Positions 7,384-13,578 of a DNA stretch of 15,899 nucleotides are shown here, in pieces; position 1 is the first letter of the stretch, and the number at the start of each line of letters is the position of its first letter. The stretch lies in assembly GCA_035541995.1 (NCBI GenBank), contig DATKMG010000814.1, positions 1 through 15,899 on the forward strand, read 5' to 3'. The position numbers and the translations under genes were made by a program. The notes below the pieces were generated by a model, which saw only the letters and a list, made by a program, of their open reading frames with translations, did not search any database and had not been told where the DNA came from. The stretch comes from DATKMG01 sp035541995. GTDB taxonomy: Bacteria > Acidobacteriota > Terriglobia > Versatilivoradales > Versatilivoraceae.

Positions 7384-7460
7384 CTCAGTTCCTCGCGATC
7401 AGGAATAGGGCCTCATTGTGCGGGGCATCCGGACACAATTCCAAATCTGTCGGAGGTGTG

Positions 7461-7574
7461 GTGATTATACCTCTTAGGAGGATCACATGATTGCACGTTT
7501 GCTGGGTATCGCCATTGGCATCTCGACGAATCTGATTGGGAACCATCGCCCCGGTCGTTTAGACTGCTGGGTGC
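7461..7574 (+). pseudogene. Promoter/RBS leader and truncated 5' end of a gene
   Basis: On the plus strand an AT-rich TTATAC is followed by CTTAGGAGGATCACATG, an ideal AGGAGG Shine-Dalgarno 5 nt before an ATG at 7487. The peptide starts MIARLLGIAIGISTNLIGN, a short hydrophobic run like a signal or membrane segment. The frame stays open to 7774, but from the hairpin at 7575 on it is antisense to a beta-helix remnant, so only about the first 29 codons look original. The leader resembles that of padR2 (CTTAGGAGGACACATGA), with one base inserted. This looks like a real translation start whose gene was cut off. No family could be named. Confidence 0.35.
7464..7469 (-). promoter_or_regulatory. Possible -10 box of the endonuclease III-like gene
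   Basis: A perfect TATAAT on the minus strand, 80 nt before the ATG at 7383. No good TTGACA lies 16-18 bp upstream, so the promoter call is weak. The same bases also form part of a plus-strand leader (7461-7489). Confidence 0.3.
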
Positions 7575-7605
7575 CGCAGACATGGTGCTTGGAGCCATGT
7601 CTGCG
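7575..7605. repeat. Perfect 11-bp inverted repeat at a gene breakpoint
   Basis: CGCAGACATGG (7575-7585) and its reverse complement (7595-7605) flank a 9-nt loop. On the minus strand, beta-helix homology ends exactly at the right edge (7606). On the plus strand the truncated reading frame from 7487 enters the left edge. A hairpin with both edges at broken genes suggests the scar or end of a mobile element, for example one with subterminal hairpins. No transposase is nearby. Confidence 0.55.
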
Positions 7606-7873
7606 AGACGGTATTGCCGTTCGTGGCGGTCACTTCTGCATATTGGCCACGAGCCCGACTCCCATTGGCCCGCCCGCAGTAGGTGCAGAGTCCTTCGTAA
7701 CCGACAGGGTCTACCAATTGAGGATCATTCAGTTGGTCAATGAGGAGGATGTCACCGACGGATATGCCGGTTGAACTACTCAAAGTAATCTGCCTGGAAC
7801 CTTTCGTCATGCCTCCAACGATGCTGTCACTTCTTTGCAGGTTGTAGATATCCCAGTATGCAGACCCTCTCAT
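7606..7873 (-). pseudogene. Fragment of a secreted parallel beta-helix (pectate-lyase-like) protein
   Basis: About 90 codons on the minus strand from an ATG at 7873. Seen: GGMTKGSRQITLSSSTGISV, then GDILLIDQLND, GLCTYCGRANGSRARGQYAE and VTATNGNTV. This run (TKGS..ITLSS..G..VGD...IDQLND, then a CxYCGR loop, then EVTA..GNTV) matches the N-terminal strand region of large secreted beta-helix proteins common in Acidobacteria. In intact members strands continue after GNTV; here the frame turns into unrelated residues at the hairpin 7575-7605 and stops at 7559. There is no signal peptide. Truncated at both ends, so a remnant. Confidence 0.55.
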
Positions 7874-7891
7874 ATCTATGACTGACCTGCT

Positions 7892-8008
7892 TCAAGACTC
7901 CAATTCAGAAAGCACTTCATCAATTTGAGAGGAGTGTCGAATGACCTTCTCAAGCTCGCCACCGTGGATGAAAATGACGGTCTTGGGATAAGCGTGGGAG
8001 CCGATCTC
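7892..8008 (-). pseudogene. C-terminal fragment resembling a thioredoxin-fold protein
   Basis: A 38-codon stretch ending at a TGA (7894-7892) reads EIGSHAYPKTVIFIHGGELE, then KVIRHSSQIDEVLSELES. This resembles the end of a thioredoxin-like domain: the cis-Pro (YP), strand TVIFI, a GG turn, another strand, and a final amphipathic helix. The start is missing: upstream the frame runs into the 46-bp repeat at 8017-8062. The family call rests on pattern alone. VIFIHGG also occurs in alpha/beta-hydrolases, but those would continue far beyond it. Confidence 0.3.
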
Positions 8009-8016
8009 CGAGCGGC

Positions 8017-8062
8017 GATCAGTTTACCCCCGGGGCCGCCGCGACGGAGCGCGGCGTCCACC
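8017..8062. repeat. 46-bp exact direct repeat, copy 1
   Basis: Identical over 46 bp to 8207-8252, offset 190 bp. It contains a GC-rich 7-bp stem (8037-8043 with 8050-8056, CGCCGCG/CGCGGCG, loop ACGGAG). After a 9-nt variable gap a second shared block, GCATTTTCATAAA, follows at 8072-8084. Just before it lies GATCTCCGAGC (8003-8013), which appears inverted before copy 2. Confidence 0.85.
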
Positions 8063-8206
8063 TTGATGCTTGCATTTTCATAAATGCCTCTCATGCCCCT
8101 TCCAGGAGCACCACGGAACATGAAAACGTCAAGGTGGGAGGCGCCCGTGTGACCGCCATCACCCGCCCTGGCGACGTCATCGGCCAAAGGAGGATCGCAG
8201 CTCGGA

Positions 8207-8252
8207 GATCAGTTTACCCCCGGGGCCGCCGCGACGGAGCGCGGCGTCCACC
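8207..8252. repeat. 46-bp exact direct repeat, copy 2
   Basis: Identical to 8017-8062, with the same stem at 8227-8246. The shared GCATTTTCATAAA block follows at 8263-8275 after 10 nt instead of 9. It is preceded by GCTCGGAGATC (8200-8210), the reverse complement of the sequence before copy 1. On the minus strand both copies can be read as VDAALRRGGPGGKLI, but in different contexts and without a believable full protein. Confidence 0.85.
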
Positions 8253-8275
8253 CTCAAAACACGCATTTTCATAAA

Positions 8276-8512
8276 AGAGAAAAGTAATCAGAGGTTGACA
8301 AGCATCCAGACTACCTATTTAATAGATGGCCTCAAGCAAAATTGCAACGCCATCTCAGCAGGTGGGTGGACCGGGTAAGGATGCTGATGACTGACGATCC
8401 CTTACCTTGGAGTACGGGCGATGAAGTTGCTGAATTTATCTAGCTGAGGCGGCAGCTGTCGTGATCGAAGGGAAACGTAATAGCCCGCTATGTCGGGCGC
8501 TGGGGTTAAAAT
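8276..8512 (+). other. Leader region of the GH13 operon, possible degraded short frame
   Basis: About 240 bp before the GH13 gene. A plus-strand frame is open from 8288 to the TAG at 8441-8443 (51 residues, ending TDDPLPWSTGDEVAEFI), but its only ATGs (8381, 8387) give 20 or 18 residues with a poor ribosome site. An overlapping frame from ATG 8325 gives a 22-residue peptide. Neither is convincing; they could be remnants. A 5-bp stem, GCCCG/CGGGC (about 8482-8497), lies near the GH13 start. No clear promoter was found. Confidence 0.25.
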
Positions 8513-10177
8513 ATGGGCGTTATTCTTCAAAGCACTTTCAAATTCCAGAATGGACACAGTGTTCCATCACCCTATGACGGGAACCGACGCACACCCTGGT
8601 GGTGGGATCATCTGGCATCTCAAGGGGCGGCAATCCGTCGGGCTGGATACACAGCGGTTCTGCTGCCACCCGCCTTGAAAACCAACGCCGGCGCTTTTCC
8701 CGGCGCAGACGGGTATGGCGTTTTCGACGACTATGACCTGGGGAACAAGAACCAGTTTTTCTCTGTCCCCACGCGATTTGGAAACCGCGAACGATTGCAG
8801 CGATGTGCCGCGATCATGCGGGCAAATGGTCTCGATGTTTACCTGGACATCGTTTCCCATCAGCGTGACGGAGGCAACAACTTTAACTATCGATACCCGG
8901 GCGCGGACGGCAAGGTGGGAGTGGGACGCTTTCCCAAGCACAGGACCTGTTTTGTCCCCAACGTACCTCGCGACCCGATCGCCGGGCCTGTCTCTGACGA
9001 CTTTGCCTTCGGCGATGAACTGGCTCCGATCAATGCACGGCCGAAAGGGTATGTCATGAACGGGCTGATCGACGCCATCGATTGGCAAACCCGCGCAGTC
9101 GACGCGCAAGGTTACCGCATCGACGACACAAAGGGACAGGCGGTGCAGTTCGTATCTCATCTGCTTTCAAACAAGGCGATGGCAAACAAATTCGCGGTGG
9201 GCGAGTACTTTGACGGCAACCCGGACACGCTCAACTGGTGGGTCTGGAATTCCGGGATGAACGGACGAGCCTGCACCTTTGACTTTGGCCTCCGGTTTAT
9301 GCTGCAGGCGATGTGCAACAACAGCAGCCGTTGGGACATGAGCCAACTCGACCACGCAGGCTTTGCCGGGCGCGATGCCATACACGCGGTGACCTTTCTA
9401 GAGAACCATGATACGGACCTGAATTCCCCGGTGATGTTCAACAAGATGCTGGGTTACGCGTACTTGCTCACTTCGGAAGGCTACCCGTGTGTCTATTACA
9501 AGGACCGCTCGACCGACAGAGGCTGCTATGGACTCATGCGTCTGATCGACAATCTGGTCTGGATTCACGAGAACCTGGCGAATGGAGCGACCATCTTCCG
9601 TCACAAGGAATTTCAGTTCGTCGTTTACGAAAGAACCGGCCCGCCCAATCTGCTCGTGGGACTGAACAACGACCCATGGAACGGATGGAAGACGGTCACT
9701 GTCGCGACAGGATTTGGTGCGAATGTCCATTTGCACGACTATTCCGGACATGCCGGAGATGTATGGACTGATTGGCAAGGGTATGCCACAATCGGAATTC
9801 CGCCAAACGACAACGGGCTTGGCTATGTTTGCTATAGCCGTGCTGGCCTCGAAAAGCCTAACCCGGTTGTCCGGCATTCAACAACCCAGGTTTTTGAAGG
9901 AGCGGACGACCTGGACATCGGACCGGCGGTTAGCGGCGAGACCGTGAGGATCGGACGGGTATGGTGCGACGCAGACCATCCGATCGAGCTGGTTCCGGAG
10001 CTGGACGCAGCCGCCCTGGTGTTCTCCGTGCTCGATCCCGGAGGCGCGGAATTGCCGCTGGAGCATGGCAAGGGACACACTCATAAGCGGGGCTGGCACA
10101 CGATACAGGTGACCTCGGCAAATGTTTCAAAGCCTATTAAGCTAGCTGTGACGTATACAGGCACCCAACATCTGTAG
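8513..10177 (+). CDS. GH13 alpha-amylase-family protein (subfamily 5-like)
   Basis: 554 aa. Seen in order: ILQSTFKFQNG start, AGYTAVLLPPALK, GYGVFDDYDLG (family Ca/loop region), region I LDIVSHQ (112-116), region II GYRIDDTKG with nucleophile Asp204, region III VGEYFDG with acid/base Glu231, region IV FLENHDT with Asp300, and EGYPCVYYKD. The (beta/alpha)8 barrel thus keeps the catalytic triad. A beta-sandwich domain follows from about 345-440, and a further C-terminal stretch (about 445-554) could be a second beta domain. Oddities: region I has His-Gln where Asn-His is usual; region II has Asp-Thr-Lys-Gly where Ala-x-Lys-His is usual. No signal peptide, so probably cytoplasmic. The next gene's Shine-Dalgarno overlaps this stop codon, so the two form an operon. 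Likely alpha-glucan hydrolysis; exact substrate unknown. Confidence 0.85.
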   Translation: MGVILQSTFKFQNGHSVPSPYDGNRRTPWWWDHLASQGAAIRRAGYTAVLLPPALKTNAGAFPGADGYGVFDDYDLGNKNQFFSVPTRFGNRERLQRCAAIMRANGLDVYLDIVSHQRDGGNNFNYRYPGADGKVGVGRFPKHRTCFVPNVPRDPIAGPVSDDFAFGDELAPINARPKGYVMNGLIDAIDWQTRAVDAQGYRIDDTKGQAVQFVSHLLSNKAMANKFAVGEYFDGNPDTLNWWVWNSGMNGRACTFDFGLRFMLQAMCNNSSRWDMSQLDHAGFAGRDAIHAVTFLENHDTDLNSPVMFNKMLGYAYLLTSEGYPCVYYKDRSTDRGCYGLMRLIDNLVWIHENLANGATIFRHKEFQFVVYERTGPPNLLVGLNNDPWNGWKTVTVATGFGANVHLHDYSGHAGDVWTDWQGYATIGIPPNDNGLGYVCYSRAGLEKPNPVVRHSTTQVFEGADDLDIGPAVSGETVRIGRVWCDADHPIELVPELDAAALVFSVLDPGGAELPLEHGKGHTHKRGWHTIQVTSANVSKPIKLAVTYTGTQHL

Positions 10178-10186
10178 GAGGAAGTT

Positions 10187-12124
10187 ATGCGACGACGCAA
10201 GTTCCTAATTGCGGCCGGGACTCTGGCCACCAAGCCGCTGTGGGGACAAATCGCGGGCAAGCCGACCAACCTTGATGAACATGGTGACATGCAGATGGAT
10301 CAACCGTCCAATGTCGATCGGCCGACAAGCCATCTGACCATGGTTCCAAGGAACACTGGCCCGTTACGCTCTTCGATGGAGATTGACGCCCGCGCCAATC
10401 ACCCGGGAGGCGTGGTGCCGGTCCTGACGCGTTCCTTCGACAACCTGCGTTCGGGAGTAAACCCTAATGAGGTGACGCTCACGCCCGCAAGCGTTCGGCA
10501 AAAAGGCATGAGGAAACTTTTCAGCCTCGAAATCTCCGACGACGACCGAGGGTGCGAAGCCCAGCCCCTGATCGTTCCGAATGTCATGATGGGGGACGGC
10601 TCAACACATGACATCGTGATTCTCTGTTCTATGGCTAATACCGTTTGGGTGTACGACGCTCGCGACGGCACATTGCTCTGGGTGCAGCGGCTGGGTAATC
10701 CAATTCCAGGGTCCAAAGCAATCGATGGTTGGCTGATCAATGATCACTGGGGGATTCTGAGCACTCCGGTGGTGGATCCAGATACGATGACGCTGTATTG
10801 CGTTGCCTGGTCGAGCCCGGACGGCAGTGTGGCCAAGGGGGTGCACAGCTTGCACGCGTTGAAGCTCTCTGATGGCTCGCATGCAAAACCCCCGCTGAGC
10901 CTGCAGAACGCGTCCTACAATCCCGGCCACGGCTTGCCCGTCCAGACCTTCAAAGGGTCCGCAAGAAAGCAGAGAGCCGCACTGCTCTTAACCAACGTCC
11001 AGGGGCGCAAGACCATTTTTGTGCCCAGTGGAACCATCCTTGAAACTAGCGCTACTTCGCGTGGTTGGGTGGTCGCCTGCGACGTCGAATCCAACAAAGT
11101 CACCGCGGCATGGTCAGCAGCGTCGAGGTACTCGGGTGGAGGGATATGGATGGCCGGCCAAGGGCCAGCCGCCGACGCAGAGGGAAATATCTACGCTCTG
11201 ACCGGTAATGGCTCGTTCGACGGCATCACGGAGTTTGGTGAGTGTTTCATAAAACTCCGCTACACTCCGCCATCCGGGGGCCAACCGGGAAGCATCGAAG
11301 TGGCCGACTGGTGGTCGCCCTTCTCCGATTCCGGCCGCGCCGGTGGCGATCAGGCCGGCACACACATTACTACCGATATCGGCGGCGGCTGGGACGACAT
11401 GGATCTCGGCTCGGGTGGTGTGGTCGTGATTCCCTCACTGGGAATACTGGCCGGCGCGGGAAAAGACGGGATTCTGTACGTGCTCGACGTCAACAATCTG
11501 GGCAAGACCATGCCCCAGGATTTTACTAATCCTGCGAATAATTACGGGAAACTCAAAGCGCCCCCAATTTGGTTCACATACTATCCAGGCAACGGCATCA
11601 GCGCAGCCCCCCAGAAATTCACGGATCTGAATTTCCTGTCGGCGAATCGGACCCACCACGAACATTCGACGCCAGTAGTCTTCCAAACGCCAAATCACGG
11701 GGTGGTGCTGTATTGCTGGGGCGAAAATGGTAACCTGCGGGCCTGGTCCATCGACAATTCCGGGCGGGCCAAATACCTGGCCTGCAGCGCCGAGACCGCT
11801 TCGCCGGAATCGCCTGTTCCACCGGGCGGGATGCCTGGAGGAATGTTGAGCCTTTCGGCCAACGGCAATACCCCGAACACAGCTATCCTCTGGGCCTGCG
11901 TGCCGCTCCAGGACGCCAACAGGATGATCAGCCAAGGACTTCTCTACGCCTATGACGCGTCGAATTTTGGGACTTTCGGAGATGGTTCCGGGGCCATCCA
12001 ACACCTCTGGCAGAGTGCACCGTACACGTACAACAAGTTCAACGTCCCTGTTGTATCCGGTGGCAGGGTGTATGTACCCACTTACGACGGTAAGGTTGAT
12101 GTTTACGGATTAAACGGCCCTTAG
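10187..12124 (+). CDS. Tat-exported PQQ-like beta-propeller protein
   Basis: 645 aa. Seen: an N-terminal twin-arginine signal (Arg3-Arg4-Lys-Phe-Leu, then a hydrophobic run to about residue 20), so it is probably folded before export. VLTRSFDNLRSGVNPNEVTL, then TPASV, is a segment common near the start of acidobacterial secreted quinoprotein-like proteins. Propeller blades recur as short strand motifs such as TVWVYDARDGTLLW, NIYALTGNGSFD, GILYVLDVNN, NLRAWSIDNSG, LLYAYDAS and the closing VYVPTYDGKVDVYGLNG. No catalytic motif for a PQQ dehydrogenase was seen, so binding or scaffold roles are as likely. The ATG at 10187 has AGGAGG starting on the stop codon of the GH13 gene. A role with alpha-glucan is suggested only by the operon. 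Confidence 0.85.
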   Translation: MRRRKFLIAAGTLATKPLWGQIAGKPTNLDEHGDMQMDQPSNVDRPTSHLTMVPRNTGPLRSSMEIDARANHPGGVVPVLTRSFDNLRSGVNPNEVTLTPASVRQKGMRKLFSLEISDDDRGCEAQPLIVPNVMMGDGSTHDIVILCSMANTVWVYDARDGTLLWVQRLGNPIPGSKAIDGWLINDHWGILSTPVVDPDTMTLYCVAWSSPDGSVAKGVHSLHALKLSDGSHAKPPLSLQNASYNPGHGLPVQTFKGSARKQRAALLLTNVQGRKTIFVPSGTILETSATSRGWVVACDVESNKVTAAWSAASRYSGGGIWMAGQGPAADAEGNIYALTGNGSFDGITEFGECFIKLRYTPPSGGQPGSIEVADWWSPFSDSGRAGGDQAGTHITTDIGGGWDDMDLGSGGVVVIPSLGILAGAGKDGILYVLDVNNLGKTMPQDFTNPANNYGKLKAPPIWFTYYPGNGISAAPQKFTDLNFLSANRTHHEHSTPVVFQTPNHGVVLYCWGENGNLRAWSIDNSGRAKYLACSAETASPESPVPPGGMPGGMLSLSANGNTPNTAILWACVPLQDANRMISQGLLYAYDASNFGTFGDGSGAIQHLWQSAPYTYNKFNVPVVSGGRVYVPTYDGKVDVYGLNGP

Positions 12125-13185
12125 TCAAAACCCTTCTACCTCCCATGAATTTCCCCTGCTTGAATCCTGCCGCTCAGATCCTAATTGGAAAGTCATGCAT
12201 AATGCCCAACGCTCAGAAGGTGTTGGAGGAGAGGGAAGGGGTGAGGGGGTCGAAGCAGTTGACCAGTTTCATTCGGATATGTCGCGCTCGCTGATATAGA
12301 GATATGCAGGGATACCAGGAGGATTGGCGTGACAAGGGAAATTAGCAAAAGCCCTGCAAGCGAATAACTATCCAGGATTTTCTGCATGAGCACTCGAATC
12401 ATCCCATATTGACTGTCCAGGCAAACGAAAAACATGCTCAAACTGACCAGAAGCAGATTCATCATTCCGGTCAGCGGCAACCAGAACAGTAAGATGGGGT
12501 AAGCGTAAAAGATGCTGCGCAACCCCTCCTCTTCCAGGAATTCGTTTAGATCTCCCAAAGTGATATGACATCCAAACTATCACCACTGTAAATCCGCCAA
12601 TCATCATCGCTGAAATATGAGGGACTCGATGTGCCCAGATTTTGAGGAACTCCGCCCGTACGTATGCCATCCAGGGAAACCTCGGCCTGCTGAGGGTCGC
12701 TGGATACTCACCGAAGGGGCGCATCGGGAGCCTCCTCGTAGTCGGCAAGATAAAGGTCCTCAAGATTCTCGCGTCGGGGATCCTCGAAGAGTTTGTCAGC
12801 CGCAGGATCATGGTTCGGGAAGGAAACCCCTAGCTGAGCCTGGCTGTCCTTACTTTTGTTCCGGAATTCGAGCGAAAGGAGAGGAAGCTCACAACCGGGG
12901 CCCTCGCTCAGCAGAGCTTGGTTCAGCCCGTGCCCGCCATGGCGTAAGCGGCTGCACTGCTTTTGAGGAACGATGGCGTGGAGTCAGACCGAAGACTTGC
13001 CCTCATATCTACCCCAGCGTCAACGACCCCACGGACAATGGCTCGGTCCTGGTCCCTATGCCAAAGGCGATCTCCCCACGCGGTAGGGATTCGTGCTGAA
13101 CATTCATGCCGGGGGTTTCTGAACCGGCATTCTTTCGATTCCGGTATGACCTCTGATCCTTGCGGAGGGTTCGTACGTTTTCTCC
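12125..13185. other. Gene-poor region with remnants
   Basis: About 1.06 kb between the propeller gene and padR2. The plus-strand frames at 12617-13099 and 12963-13244 lack domains and good starts. Besides the ABC-2 permease remnant (12193-12724), a minus-strand frame ending at TGA 12710-12708 reads LFEDPRRENLEDLYLADYEE and APDAPLR just before the stop; it looks coding-like but no family or start was found. No terminator follows the propeller gene. Confidence 0.4.
12193..12724 (-). pseudogene. Frameshifted ABC-2-type transporter permease remnant
   Basis: Two adjacent minus-strand frames join into one ABC-2-permease-like protein. From the ATG at 12724 the first part reads YVRAEFLKIWAHRVPHISAM and then a first transmembrane helix (GGFTVVIVWMSYHFG). 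At about 12558 the sequence must shift one base to continue as NEFLEEEGLRSIFYAYPILL, then two more membrane segments and SQYGMIRVLMQ, the cytoplasmic motif typical of this family. Homology fades after about 12280 and the frame ends at 12193 in unrelated residues. No ATPase gene adjoins it. Frameshifted and truncated, so a pseudogene; a sequencing error could explain the shift but not the missing end. Confidence 0.45.
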
Positions 13186-13232
13186 TTGACAGCTTAGGAG
13201 TGAGCCGTTATACTCCTAAAAAGCTTAGGAGG
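13186..13232 (+). promoter_or_regulatory. padR2 promoter with three operator half-sites
   Basis: A consensus sigma70 promoter: TTGACA (13186-13191), 17-bp spacer, TATACT (13209-13214). Three half-sites alternate in orientation: TTAGGAGT (13194-13201), ACTCCTAA (13212-13219, over the -10) and TTAGGAG (13225-13231, over the Shine-Dalgarno). The first two form a perfect 8-10-8 palindrome, the last two a perfect 7-5-7 one, sharing the middle half-site. PadR2 binding would block polymerase and could also mask the ribosome site at DNA level. The regulator is inferred from position. Confidence 0.75.
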
Positions 13233-13236
13233 ACAC

Positions 13237-13578
13237 ATGAATGACCAGGCCCAGCTGCTTCCCGGGACGCTCGATCTCTTAATTCTGAAAGCGGTCTCTC
13301 TCGGCCCTCTTCACGGCTACGGAGTTCTTTTGCGTATCGGGCAGATCTCCGGGCAAGCGCTGCTCATCGAGCAGGGAGCGCTCTATCCCGCCTTGTTTCG
13401 TCTGATGCGCCAGGGCCTTCTGAAGGCAAGCTGGGGCACGTCAGAGAACAATCGCCGTGCCAAGTTCTATGAGCTGACCAGCGCTGGCCGCAAGCGTCTG
13501 CGCGAGGAAACGGATGGGTGGAACCGTCTTGCCGCAGCCATTGCTTCTGCGCTTGCCACCCGTCCTGAGGAAATATGA
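13237..13578 (+). CDS. PadR-family transcriptional repressor (padR2)
   Basis: 113 aa, the same short PadR subfamily as padR1: GTLDLLILKAVSL, LHGYGVLLRIGQISG, EQGALYPALFRLMRQG, SENNRRAKFYELTSAGRKRL, ending in a dimerisation helix. It has a consensus promoter and AGGAGG 4 nt before ATG 13237. Its stop overlaps the permease start (ATGA at 13575-13578), so the two are translationally coupled, unlike padR1 and its permease (101-bp gap). The operator (TTAGGAG type) differs from padR1's (CCTTAGA type), so cross-regulation is unlikely. Autorepression with relief by an unknown ligand or stress is inferred from family behaviour. Confidence 0.94.
   Translation: MNDQAQLLPGTLDLLILKAVSLGPLHGYGVLLRIGQISGQALLIEQGALYPALFRLMRQGLLKASWGTSENNRRAKFYELTSAGRKRLREETDGWNRLAAAIASALATRPEEI

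Noticed and set aside
7876..8187. A 103-codon minus-strand frame through the direct repeat
   Set aside because: It runs through the 46-bp repeat, is low-complexity and basic, and lies in a different frame from the more protein-like fragment ending at 7892.
8017..8252. A CRISPR array
   Set aside because: Only two copies, repeat 46 bp with a 144-bp gap, no cas genes, and the gap is itself structured.
12617..13099. A 160-codon plus-strand frame before padR2
   Set aside because: Antisense to the ABC-2 remnant for part of its length, with no domain and no ribosome site.
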